Assembly: GCA_963922205.1 (NCBI GenBank)
Contig: CAWUHX010000025.1
Span: 186,001-250,000 of the forward strand
DNA: 64,000 nucleotides
Direction: 5' to 3'
DNA from: Romanomermis culicivorax
Taxonomy: Eukaryota; Nematoda; Enoplea; Mermithida; Mermithidae
Shown here: positions 10,856 through 22,146 of the stretch, in pieces
Layout: each line of letters opens with the position of its first letter
Numbering within the stretch: position 1 is the stretch's first letter
Notes under the pieces: generated by a model
Told to the model about the DNA's origin: nothing
Databases searched by the model: none
The model's input: only the letters and a program-made list of their open reading frames with translations
Made by a program: the position numbers and the translations under genes

Positions 10856-10982
10856 ACCGTTCAGATTTCAAACCGGCCACCCCCAGCTCAAAACCGCAAA
10901 ACGACAACACTCGCCACACCAAATCGAGCAGAGCGAAAAAACACAGTGCCCCGCCGCCTCCACTAAAACATTCTATTGGCCG

Positions 10983-11381
10983 ATGTTTTGTATTTTTCTT
11001 TGTATAATAATCCCCACATTGTGTAGTGCCCAATTTCAGATGTGTGGAACTTCATTGAGCGGTCACTCAATCAGCATACCAAAACTTGTATCATGCATGC
11101 CCCCTTCCACAGTAGACAAACCCGTACAGACATTTGGAAAAATCTATATCCCCTCCACTAAGCCCCACATTACAGACGCATACAAATGCAGTGTTCGCAA
11201 ACGCAAAATTTGTACTAATACAGGATTTTTTGGATCAACAGGTATTGTCTTCGACCAAACCGAAATGCAAAATCTAACCCCACATGTTTGTAAGGCAATC
11301 GTTATAGACAAAGAACACAACGGTCAAAAATTATACGAAACCCAACCAGGATTTTGGTCAACAAATAACTCCCTAAGCTAG
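10983..11381 (+). pseudogene. Element A env-like glycoprotein, N-terminal part, copy 1
   Basis: From Met 10983 there is a typical signal peptide (hydrophobic FCIFLCIIIPTLCSA) followed by a cysteine-containing ectodomain start (MCGTSLSGHSISIP). The open frame extends upstream to 10830, but Met 10983 sits at the signal peptide. The frame ends at a TAG (11379-11381); homologous sequence continues in the -1 frame from about 11377. The early cysteine/GH/IP pattern and overall layout resemble the fusion glycoproteins of some negative-strand RNA viruses and errantivirus-like elements, but this is a weak inference. Unusually, it lies before the protease and pol. Confidence 0.75.
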
Positions 11382-13756
11382 AATACACATGGTGTTGTAC
11401 AGACCATTGTACCTCGGTCACTAACATCATCATAGAAATAGGAAAAATAGCATCTTGGAATGGAAAATCTATGACAGGTACATTAGGTGACCTAGGGTCA
11501 TGCAAACCGACATCAGGCCATTGTGTAACAACTGAGGGATCCATTATCTGGAATGAAACAGCATTTGAAAACTTATGCCCCTTCGAATACAAAAACACAC
11601 ATCCCATCAAACTCACACAAACCCACATGATAATAGAAGAACTACAAGGTGCATTCTCGGTTAAAAACACACTATTTTCCAACCCCAATTGCCCAGAAAT
11701 CCAAGACAGCATTCTAACCGAACAAGGCATTATTGTACAATTAGACAAAAGCACACCACATCGTAACACATTTTTAACCCCAAAAACCAACGAAACCCAT
11801 ACTACACTATACGCTTTTGATGATTTTGTACCCATTAACGCGAAACTCAATTATCTAGCAGACAAAATCCAGGAATTCGAAATTGAAAATTTCAAAAACG
11901 TATGGAATGAATTATGCAGACTGGCACAGCGTCACCTTGATCTCATATGGCAAATTTTGCGCCTTGATGCAACCCTTGGAGCGCGTGCATTCCTACAGAG
12001 AACCGATATCATAGCAGAATTCACAGGAGAAGCCCTCACAGTCTGGCCTTGCAAGCAGGTAAATGCATCTAAAATCTTTTACAACCACAAAATCAACCAA
12101 ACATGCTACAAACTTTTACCCATTCTCATAGGAACCGAACTCATGTTTTCGAATCCAGGAGGCAACAATTTGACCCCTTTCTCACAAACCGTTGACTGCC
12201 ATCACATGCATGTAGCCCTTTACAAACAGAATAATACATGGGTCAGTGAAACAGGATCCCCGCATGTCACCAATTTACCGTTAGTAATCGTCTGGAACCA
12301 AAATTTCTCCCTTTTCCATTTTAATACACCCGCAATTTTTCATGATCAACTTGCAACTATTTCAACCAACTTACTCTTTTTGAAACAATACATTTACAAA
12401 ACTCACACACTCGAAAATGTTGTTAAAAAACTCGTCAATTACACCGCGCAAATGTCTCTCAACTCAGATACAGTTTACAACATGATCTCAGGCACTGGCC
12501 AAGCCCTTGGAAATACCCTCTCTGGCGCCAGTCAAGGCATAGAACATGTAATAACCGGTACCACCCAAAGTCTCATGGACGGACTAAACAATTTACTCAA
12601 AGGACCCCTGCAAATCATTATAAATCTAGCCGTTATTACTGTAGTTATTGCAGGCGTCTTTTATTCTTTTCTCGTCCTTCGAAAATATTTCCCCTCTCCA
12701 AAGCAGCATGCCACAAACGAACATGCATACGAAATACCATCGAACAACAGACATTTACATGAGACCATTCCCCCATCATTCGGCCATGCACTCTTAGAAT
12801 TAGCTAATCGTCGTGGGGCACAAACGCAGCAGAAATACGTCCTTGTCGATATTGATACCCCCCGAACTCCTGCAATCGAACTCATTAATCAAATTCACCA
12901 ATCTGCATCAAATAAGCCACCCCAAAATGTACCTGAGAAACATACCCCTCATATTCCAATCACACTTAATGGCAAATTAATGACAAAAGGCATGATTGAC
13001 ACTGGTGCAGTTTACTCATTCATTGATTCCCGAATTGCTCAAATCCTACAGTTAGACATGAAACCCCCGCTAGTCCAAGCAAAAGCAGCAAATAATCTTC
13101 TGATTCATTTTGTAGGGACCACTTTTGTCACAGTGACAGCCCAAACAATCCAGGAAACAATCATGGTCCATGTCCAAAAAGATTGCACAGCAGACATCCT
13201 TCTAGGCAAAAACTTTCTCAGTCCATTTTCGGAATACACTATCAACAATCAAAAATCTCAGGTCAAATTTGGCAATGTCATACTACCTTGTGACAGCCTA
13301 GAATACAGCCCACTTTCGACCCGTGGTGGAACTTATTTAGACGAGAAATTAGAATTACCACCCCGTACAGTAACCAAATTCACTGTCCCCTTGCCCAAAT
13401 CGTACCTACAAGTTAAACAGCTCGAATTCACTCCGAAACCCAAACAGAATCCTAAAGTCCATTTTGCAGCCTGTATCTCTGAAAACCAAAACAGTCGCAT
13501 AGGCATATCCGTCCTAAACACACAAGAAACAGCCCAAACCCTTTACCCTAGAACATGCATTGGTACAGTCTCCTGTTACATCCCAAAACAAAATGCTTCC
13601 GTTAACATGCCCCCCTCCACGCAAAACCAGCCCAACCGTTTTGATACATTCACATGGTTAAAAGAAAACGTTAATTTAACCTCCAGTGACTTGACAGAAG
13701 CAGAAAAAAATGTAACTCTTACACGCCCTATCGGAGTATCCTACATTATATGCTAA
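11382..13756 (+). CDS. Element A env C-terminal part fused in frame to retropepsin, copy 1
   Basis: One open frame; from Met 11471 it is 761 aa. Residues 1-375 are the rest of the glycoprotein ectodomain with sequons (NET, NAS, NQT, NNT, NFS, NYT) and a conserved membrane-proximal region (NTPAIFHDQL, LVNYTAQMSL). Residues about 380-403 form a transmembrane helix followed by basic LRKYF. After a 90-residue Gln/Pro-rich linker comes a retroviral-type aspartic protease: DTGA at 510-513 and ILLGKNFL about 75 residues later. Topology would put the protease in the cytosol as a tail of a type I membrane protein. The frame stops at 13754-13756; the RT N-terminus begins in another frame. Confidence 0.85.
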
Positions 13757-13763
13757 ATCCAAA

Positions 13764-15508
13764 ATGGATGTAGGTAGAACCACCCTCGTTTCACATACAA
13801 TTGACACCAATGGCTCCCAACCCATACGTAGACAACTTTATCGGACTTCCCCAAAAGAAAAGCAAATCATACAAGCAGAAGTTGAGCAACTCGCAGCAGC
13901 AGGTGTCATAAGCCAAAGCAATGGTGTACCAACACAGTTTTAGTTCCCAAAAAAGATGGAGGCCATCGTTTATGCATTGATTTTAGAGGCCTCAATAAAG
14001 TCTCAAAAAAAGACACATACCCTTTGCCCCGTATAGACGAAATTCTAGACACCCTTCGTGGAATGAAATATTTTACGTCCCTTGACCAATCCAATGCATA
14101 CTATTCCATTCCCATAGCACAAGCAGACAGAGAAAAAACAGCCTTTAATTGCTCAGCCGGCCAGTATCAATTCAATTACCTCCCCTTTGGACTCACCAAT
14201 GCCCCAGCCACATTCCAAAGGTTAATGGATGTTATCCTCTCGGGACTGCAATGGAACACATGCCTTGTGTATCTCAATGATGGTTTGGTATTCGCAGACT
14301 CCCATGCCCAAATGCTGAAACGTTTAGACACTATTCTTGCCCGATTCTCACAAGCAGGCCTTAAGCTAAACATACAAAAATGCAAATTCTGCCAGCCCCA
14401 AGTCCAATACTTAGGCCACGTCATTTCCCAGCAAGGCATTTCACCAGATCCCCATAAGGTACAGGCCATCTATGACATACCCACACCCAAAAGCTCAAAA
14501 GAAGTTAAGTCATTCCTTGGCCTACCCTCGTATTATCCCAGATTCATCCCAAATTGCTCTCAAGTTTCTAGCCCACTCACATTGTTACTCAAAAAGAATT
14601 CGGAATTTTCCTGGGGCCCCGAACAGCAAAACGCATTCACTAAGCTCAAAGAATTACTCATCCATGCCCCAATACTGCAGCATCCCGATTTTACAAAACC
14701 ATTTATTCTGCAAACTGACGCCTCAAAACTCGGAATCGGCGCCATTCTCAGTCAGCTAGATAGTAAAGGTCAGGATCGCCCCATTGCTTTTCGAAGCCGC
14801 ACATTGAAACCCGCAGAACGCAACTACCTGATCACTGAGTTGGAAACCCTTGCAGTAGTAGAGTTTGTCAAGTATTTCTGCCCCGATCTTTTCCAGCAAC
14901 ATGTTATTGTACACACTGACCATACAGCAGTTCAGACAGTCTTACAAAAGGAAAACTCGTCCCCTCGCATTGCCCGTTGGGGATTAGCCCTCTCTGGTAT
15001 CCAGTTAGACATTCGACCCAAGAAAGGCACTGCTAACCGCAACGCAGATGCAGTTTCTCGATTCCCCTCACAGACAGCAAAACAATCCTTTGACATCGAT
15101 CAATTAGAAACCCAACCCGACATATCCACTATCAATTCGGTTTTGGAAGCTGAAGCAACTGAACAAGAAGAGCAACAGAAAAATTTTGCTGAACTCCAAC
15201 GCACTGATCCCACTGTCAAAAGTATTTTAGCGAAAATCGCCCAAAAACACCCCCTTACCCTGATCAAATTCACAGTGCATCAAAACATCCTCTTTCGTAT
15301 AGTCGACAAACAAGCAAAACTATACATTCCCAAGTCACAAGTCCAGCATCTCATCGCCTCACATCATGACAGCAAATTCACAGGTCATTTTGCAGCCCGA
15401 AAAACTTTACACTTGCTCAGACAAAAATATTTCTGGCCCCAAATGAGCCGTGATATCAAACGTTACTGCAAAACTTGCCACCCATGCCAGACACAGAAAG
15501 CCCTCTGA
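13764..15508 (+). pseudogene. Element A reverse transcriptase-RNaseH and integrase zinc finger, copy 1
   Basis: The RT N-terminus is open from 13764 to a TAG at 13941-13943. The remainder is in another frame (long ORF 14024-15508), so a frameshift lies near 13935. RT fingers (VPKKDGGHR, LCIDFRGLN), palm (LDQSNAYYSIPI, FNYLPFGLTNAPATFQ) and the active-site box are seen. The box reads YLND (14270-14281) instead of YxDD, which should abolish polymerisation. RNaseH acidic residues appear in LQTDASKLG, ITELETLA and HTDHTAV. The ORF ends in the integrase HHCC domain (KFTGHFAARK, CKTCHPC) at an in-frame TGA (15506-15508). Confidence 0.9.
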
Positions 15509-16444
15509 CACAAAGTGCATGCAAACTTGGTACCAATTCAGCCGACTGGCCCATTTGATCGAGTCGGTGTTGATTGCATGGGACCGTTACTCCTCACTGA
15601 AGACTGCAACCGATTCCTTGTCGTTTTCATCGATTATTTCACAAAATATGTAGAGGCATTCCCGACCCCTGACATCACTGCAGCCACTATTGCCAAGCTA
15701 TTCATAACCAAAATTGTTTGCCATCATGGGTCCCCAAAAATCATCCATTGTGATCGTGGCTCCGATTTTGTATCCGATCTCTTCTCATGGATAACTAGTT
15801 TATGCAATACTCAGAAAATTCATACCACCCCATATCATCCCTTTGCCAATGGGGAAGTTGAGCATTGCAACCAAACCCTAGCCACCCGTATCCGCATGTA
15901 CATCAATTCAAATCACACTGATTGGGATACTTATCTGCCCTATGCCGTTTTTTCGATCAACATTCATAAAAATGATAGCACATCGTATCCCCCATTTGAA
16001 TTACTCCACGGTAGGCAAGCTAATCTGCCGTCAGATGCAGCTTTAAATTTTTTCCCCACGTCCTACATGGTTGATTTAGATGATTACGCCCTTCGTGTAA
16101 AATCGCATTTTACAGAAGCACTCTCAACCGTGCAGAAAAGTTTGCAAAAAGCCCAAGCCCACTATACCCGTCAGTATAACAAGCATGCTCAGAACATACA
16201 TTACAAGGCAGGTGATCTTATTCTCTACAAAAATCATTCATGTAAACAAGGGTTGACTCCCAAATTCCTCCCTCGCCAAAATGGGCCCTATACAGTTACA
16301 AATTTCATGTACCCCAACGTTACACTCAAACACCCCCATAAGAATATTACATTTACGGTGCATGTAAATGAGACAACCCCTTTCTACCCTCGGAAAGCAG
16401 TTAACGAATCTACCCCCACCCCTCCTCAACCTCCAAAGCCTTGA
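15509..16444 (+). pseudogene. Element A integrase core and C-terminal domain, copy 1
   Basis: Same frame as the preceding ORF after the TGA; first Met at 15515. It shows the DDE triad (Asp in GVDCMGPL, Asp in IHCDRGSDF, Glu in NGEVEHCNQT) and a GPY/F module (QNGPYTVTNF). It ends 19 bases before the polypurine tract, leaving no room for an env gene after pol. That independently supports env lying upstream. Confidence 0.9.
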
Positions 16445-16462
16445 ACGAGGACGTTCAACTCC

Positions 16463-16475
16463 GGAAGGAGGGAAA
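16463..16475 (+). promoter_or_regulatory. Element A polypurine tract, copy 1
   Basis: GGAAGGAGGGAAA abuts LTR2 at TGTAACG, and the same tract precedes LTR3 (24846-24858). It is the expected plus-strand primer. Confidence 0.85.
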
Positions 16476-17373
16476 TGTAACGTACCTGCTAAAGCAGTAC
16501 TGTAAATATGTAGCATACTGTATGTAATAGACATTTATTAGATATTATTTTACTTCCACATTTTATCGTCTCAAGGGTGTCTGGGATTCACACCCAAACA
16601 TTTCTATAAAATTACGTGAAGTACTTTATTTTGATCCGTTCACACCCCGGTAGCCCAATTAAGATGCCCTAATTAATTTGCACAAACGGCAGCTGTTCCC
16701 CTAGAACCTACACTAAACTACACATTCCACAGCTACCGTAATCCCCCGTAAAAATCGTAAACAACACCTGCACACAGTAAAATACATAGAAGCCCGGCCA
16801 GACAGTAGTCTCAAGTGTAACGGTAGCGGCGGTCCCACAAAACATGTGTATACAGAGAAACGGATACAGGAAGCATGCACAGAAGCACAAAGGTGTGGCC
16901 AAGCCCACCGTAGGAAGCAAGCAAAGCACAGAAAGCATACAGTACCAGGGAAGCGTTAGAGAGGTGTAACTAAGTAAGCATAAAAAGCGTAGCAGGAAAC
17001 GACGATTGGCGGAAGAAGATGGACAGAAGCTCGACCTCCCGTGACGCCCAGGGAGTGGCCAAAATCGCCGTATAAAAGAAGAAGCAAAGCGTGATTTGAT
17101 CATTCTTATTCTTGTGGTTTTACATTTTTTCGACTCCCGCGCTCGCCCCGTCCCTTTTTTATACATTTGCAAGCCGCCAATTATTTGAAAGCAACCTAAA
17201 CTGAGGCCCCGTTCGTATTATAAATTGAAACACCTTTTGTATTGTCGACGTTCAAGCGACTGTCTATCATTCGTATATTATCGCCCCGTATTGTACCGCC
17301 TGCGCCCCATTGTCCCTGCCGTATCGACCGATTGGTTAGAAGTAAAGTACCTCACACAAATCTGGTCGTTACA
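16476..17373 (+). repeat. Element A LTR2 (middle, hybrid)
   Basis: 898 bp. From its start to 16862 it carries LTR3 variants wherever LTR1 and LTR3 differ. From 16950 to its end it carries LTR1 variants. It is therefore a recombinant with the crossover between 16863 and 16949. TATA box at 17071-17078. Confidence 0.92.
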
Positions 17374-17616
17374 TATTTTGGTGACCGTACCGTTACGTTA
17401 ACCACTGGAACTCCCTGCCCCCAATTAGGTGTACTCTTATCCGGGCATTTAGAAGCATTCGATAATACAGTAGTAATCATTTCCTACAGTAAGACAGTAT
17501 TCGTAGAAAGCAAACTGGAAATCCCCTCCAACGAGACATTAAGTGATACATTTAAACGAATACAGCGTGAAGCAAAAATTGAAGCATTTAAGCAGAAATC
17601 CCAACGCAAACCAAGA

Positions 17617-19134
17617 ATGACCCACCAAACGCAAGATCATTTAGGAGAAATCGTTAGAGAACAGATAAACGATTTATTTTCAGAGCATTTTCGTACCCTA
17701 CGCACACAATTGAATCAGAATACAGTAAACCCTACCCTAATAGACGATCTCAGAACAGCAAACATTCGTAATAACATGGCAAATAATTTCTACACGAAAC
17801 CTACAGTATTCATGGGCGGCGTGACCCAACATTTTGGTGAATGGAACAAAAAATTAGAACAATTCATGGCACTCCAAGGCATGAAAGATACAGACGTACA
17901 GTTAAAGTTGGCATGTTTAGAAATTCATTTAGGAGGAGCCGGGTTAGCAAAATTCAAAAGTTTAGCAAATTCCGAAAACCCTCCCCACACATACGAGCAG
18001 TATAAAGTCGCATTACAGGCCTTTTTCCCAAACAATAGAGATAATGAGCTACATCAACAATTCTTACGCAAGAGAAAGCAAAAGCAATCAGAAACATTAA
18101 CGGAATTCTTATTTGATCTAGAACATCTCGCATCCCTCGCCTACCCTAACTTTAACACAGACGCACGAGTAATGATCATAAAACCCCTCTTTGTAGAAGG
18201 CATGCAAAACGAAATCAGGGAAGCAATTAAGTATCAAAGGTTCCCAACTCTAAAAGAAATGTCAGACGAAGCAGCTTACATTGAACAGCAAATCCTTAGA
18301 AATAAGTTAAAATCTAACGTCCTTCCCTTCATACCCCCAAAACCCGAACCCATCTTTTCCCTCACAAAAAATACAGACCAACAGGATCTTTTGCATCAGT
18401 TAGAACAAGAAGTAAAAGATTTACAGTTGCAGATCAAACAAAAACCTCAATCCCCACAACAAAGTAGCTACAACAATTTCAGTAACAATACTTTCAGCAG
18501 GAATAATGCTTACAGGAACAATACCACCCCTAGGCAGCCCACATGCTTCCAGTGTGGACAAATTGGACACGTAGCTCGTAATTGTAAATCAGTAGGCACC
18601 CGAAAATCATGTGAAATCTGTTTCCGTAATAATCACAGTACACGTGATTGTAAAAGCCGATGCATCCACTGCTCCCAAACAGGACATAGATCAGATAACT
18701 GCCTTTCAAAACCCTACTCCAATTTTCAATGTTTTCTATGCAAGCAGAGAGGTCATACAAGCAGGTATTGTCCAAATCAGCAGAGTCGTGATATTCAAAA
18801 TTGCATTGAGTACAGGCAACCCCAACCCCTCATGGACATTGACGACCCCGCATTTTACTCAAAATTACCCACCATAACTAATGGCCCTCAGACTACTTTA
18901 GGAACTATCATGCCCAACACCCACCGCCGTAGTGACAAATACGTCCTTGATCTGGACGTACCGGATTGGTGCGCCATGTCACCACCCCCCTCGCCTGAAG
19001 CCGCAAAAATCGAAAAATCGCTGCCCACCATCCCCGTAGGCTACAAGATCCCCCGAAAGCAAGACACTACGCCGCCCACGGCCCCCGAAACCCCGTCGAA
19101 AACAGGAACTTGTTATCCCTTCTCCATGGCCTGA
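17617..19134 (+). CDS. gag: Element A gag, copy 2 (intact)
   Basis: About 505 aa from Met 17617, chosen because the upstream open frame begins inside the LTR. Residues about 55-235 are capsid-like (GEWNKKLEQFM, LEIHLGGAGLAKF, AFFPNN, LTEFLFDLEHLA). A coiled, Gln-rich stretch follows. Then come four CX2CX4HX4C zinc knuckles (CFQCGQIGHVARNC, CEICFRNNHSTRDC, CIHCSQTGHRSDNC, CFLCKQRGHTSRYC) that bind genomic RNA. Four knuckles is high for metavirids. The C-terminus is Pro-rich. The ORF ends before the env unit, without overlap with pol. Confidence 0.92.
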   Translation: MTHQTQDHLGEIVREQINDLFSEHFRTLRTQLNQNTVNPTLIDDLRTANIRNNMANNFYTKPTVFMGGVTQHFGEWNKKLEQFMALQGMKDTDVQLKLACLEIHLGGAGLAKFKSLANSENPPHTYEQYKVALQAFFPNNRDNELHQQFLRKRKQKQSETLTEFLFDLEHLASLAYPNFNTDARVMIIKPLFVEGMQNEIREAIKYQRFPTLKEMSDEAAYIEQQILRNKLKSNVLPFIPPKPEPIFSLTKNTDQQDLLHQLEQEVKDLQLQIKQKPQSPQQSSYNNFSNNTFSRNNAYRNNTTPRQPTCFQCGQIGHVARNCKSVGTRKSCEICFRNNHSTRDCKSRCIHCSQTGHRSDNCLSKPYSNFQCFLCKQRGHTSRYCPNQQSRDIQNCIEYRQPQPLMDIDDPAFYSKLPTITNGPQTTLGTIMPNTHRRSDKYVLDLDVPDWCAMSPPPSPEAAKIEKSLPTIPVGYKIPRKQDTTPPTAPETPSKTGTCYPFSMA

Positions 19135-19365
19135 CCCCCGAACCCTACCAATTCCGCCACCGCCAAACACTTCTACCGACCCCCCCAAGTAAGCAAGTCC
19201 AAACCCCATCCCATGACTCATTTTCTAAAATTTTACAGACCGTTCAGATTTCAAACCGGCCACCCCCAGCTCAAAACCGCAAAACGACAACACTCGCCAC
19301 ACCAAATCGAGCAGAGCGAAAAAACACAGTGCCCCGCCGCCTCCACTAAAACATTCTATTGGCCG

Positions 19366-19764
19366 ATGTTTTGTATTTTTCTTTGTATAATAATCCCCAC
19401 ATTGTGTAGTGCCCAATTTCAGATGTGTGGAACTTCATTGAGCGGTCACTCAATCAGCATACCAAAACTTGTATCATGCATGCCCCCTTCCACAGTAGAC
19501 AAACCCGTACAGACATTTGGAAAAATCTATATCCCCTCCACTAAGCCCCACATCACAGACGCATACAAATGCAGTGTTCGCAAACGCAAAATTTGTACTA
19601 ATACAGGATTTTTTGGATCAACAGGTATTGTCTTCGACCAAACCGAAATGCAAAATCTAACCCCACATGTTTGTAAGGCAATCGTTATAGACAAAGAACA
19701 CAACGGTCAAAAATTATACGAAACCCAACCAGGATTTTGGTCAACAAATAACTCCCTAAGCTAG
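19366..19764 (+). pseudogene. Element A env-like glycoprotein, N-terminal part, copy 2
   Basis: Identical in layout to copy 1: signal peptide at the Met, cysteine-rich start of the ectodomain, TAG at 19762-19764 with homology continuing in the -1 frame. One silent base difference from copy 1 (19554). The break is older than the tandem duplication because both copies carry it. Confidence 0.75.
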
Positions 19765-22139
19765 AATACACATGGTGTTGTACAGACCATTGTACCTCGG
19801 TCACTAACATCATCATAGAAATAGGAAAAATAGCATCTTGGAATGGAAAATCTATGACAGGTACATTAGGTGACCTAGGGTCATGCAAACCGACATCAGG
19901 CCATTGTGTAACAACTGAGGGATCCATTATCTGGAATGAAACAGCATTTGAAAACTTATGCCCCTTCGAATACAAAAACACACATCCCATCAAACTCACA
20001 CAAACCCACATGATAATAGAAGAACTACAAGGTGCATTCTCGGTTAAAAACACACTATTTTCCAACCCCAATTGCCCAGAAATCCAAGACAGCATTCTAA
20101 CCGAACAAGGCATTATTGTACAATTAGACAAAAGCACACCACATCGTAACACATTTTTAACCCCAAAAACCAACGAAACCCATACTACACTATACGCTTT
20201 TGATGATTTTGAACCCATTAACGCGAAACTCAATTATCTAGCAGACAAAATCCAGGAATTCGAAATTGAAAATTTCAAAAACGTATGGAATGAATTATGC
20301 AGACTGGCACAGCGTCACCTTGATCTCATATGGCAAATTTTGCGCCTTGATGCAACCCTTGGAGCGCGTGCATTCCTACAGAGAACCGATATCATAGCAG
20401 AATTCACAGGAGAAGCCCTCACAGTCTGGCCTTGCAAGCAGGTAAATGCATCTAAAATCTTTTACAACCACAAAATCAACCAAACATGCTACAAACTTTT
20501 ACCCATTCTCATAGGAACCGAACTCATGTTTTCGAATCCAGGAGGCAACAATTTGACCCCTTTCTCACAAACCGTTGACTGCCATCACATGCATGTAGCC
20601 CTTTACAAACAGAATAATACATGGGTCAGTGAAACAGGATCCCCGCATGTCACCAATTTACCGTTAGTAATCGTCTGGAACCAAAATTTCTCCCTTTTCC
20701 ATTTTAATACACCCGCAATTTTTCATGATCAACTTGCAACTATTTCAACCAACTTACTCTTTTTGAAACAATACATTTACAAAACTCACACACTCGAAAA
20801 TGTTGTTAAAAAACTCGTCAATTACACCGCGCAAATGTCTCTCAACTCAGATACAGTTTACAACATGATCTCAGGCACTGGCCAAGCCCTTGGAAATACC
20901 CTCTCTGGCGCCAGTCAAGGCATAGAACATGTAATAACCGGTACCACCCAAAGTCTCATGGACGGACTAAACAATTTACTCAAAGGACCCCTGCAAATCA
21001 TTATAAATCTAGCCGTTATTACTGTAGTTATTGCAGGCGTCTTTTATTCTTTTCTCGTCCTTCGAAAATATTTCCCCTCTCCAAAGCAGCATGCCACAAA
21101 CGAACATGCATACGAAATACCATCGAACAACAGACATTTACATGAGACCATTCCCCCATCATTCGGCCATGCACTCTTAGAATTAGCTAATCGTCGTGGG
21201 GCACAAACGCAGCAGAAATACGTCCTTGTCGATATTGATACCCCCCGAACTCCTGCAATCGAACTCATTAATCAAATTCACCAATCTGCATCAAATAAGC
21301 CACCCCAAAATGTACCTGAGAAACATACCCCTCATATTCCAATCACACTTAATGGCAAATTAATGACAAAAGGCATGATTGACACTGGTGCAGTTTACTC
21401 ATTCATTGATTCCCGAATTGCTCAAATCCTACAGTTAGACATGAAACCCCCGCTAGTCCAAGCAAAAGCAGCAAATAATCTTCTGATTCATTTTGTAGGG
21501 ACCACTTTTGTCACAGTGACAGCCCAAACAATCCAGGAAACAATCATGGTCCATGTCCAAAAAGATTGCACAGCAGACATCCTTCTAGGCAAAAACTTTC
21601 TCAGTCCATTTTCGGAATACACTATCAACAATCAAAAATCTCAGGTCAAATTTGGCAATGTCATACTACCTTGTGACAGCCTAGAATACAGCCCACTTTC
21701 GACCCGTGGTGGAACTTATTTAGACGAGAAATTAGAATTACCACCCCGTACAGTAACCAAATTCACTGTCCCCTTGCCCAAATCGTACCTACAAGTTAAA
21801 CAGCTCGAATTCACTCCGAAACCCAAACAGAATCCTAAAGTCCATTTTGCAGCCTGTATCTCTGAAAACCAAAACAGTCGCATAGGCATATCCGTCCTAA
21901 ACACACAAGAAACAGCCCAAACCCTTTACCCTAGAACATGCATTGGTACAGTCTCCTGTTACATCCCAAAACAAAATGCTTCCGTTAACATGCCCCCCTC
22001 CACGCAAAACCAGCCCAACCGTTTTGATACATTCACATGGTTAAAAGAAAACGTTAATTTAACCTCCAGTGACTTGACAGAAGCAGAAAAAAATGTAACT
22101 CTTACACGCCCTATCGGAGTATCCTACATTATATGCTAA
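19765..22139 (+). CDS. Element A env C-terminal part fused in frame to retropepsin, copy 2
   Basis: Same 761-aa frame as copy 1 (Met 19854), with one amino-acid difference (Glu for Val at 20211-20213). Ectodomain remainder, transmembrane helix at residues about 380-403, linker, and protease with DTGA at 510-513 and ILLGKNFL. No stop lies between the membrane anchor and the protease. The frame closes with TAA at 22137-22139. Confidence 0.85.
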
Positions 22140-22146
22140 ATCCAAA

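Noticed and set aside
11302-11850. 182-aa minus-strand ORF (also 19685-20233)
   Set aside because: Antisense of element A env; composition explained by the sense gene.
16863-16949. Tandem structure of element A as two independent insertions side by side
   Set aside because: No target duplication or flanking host DNA at the inner junction, and the middle LTR is a single hybrid, which fits unequal crossing-over better.
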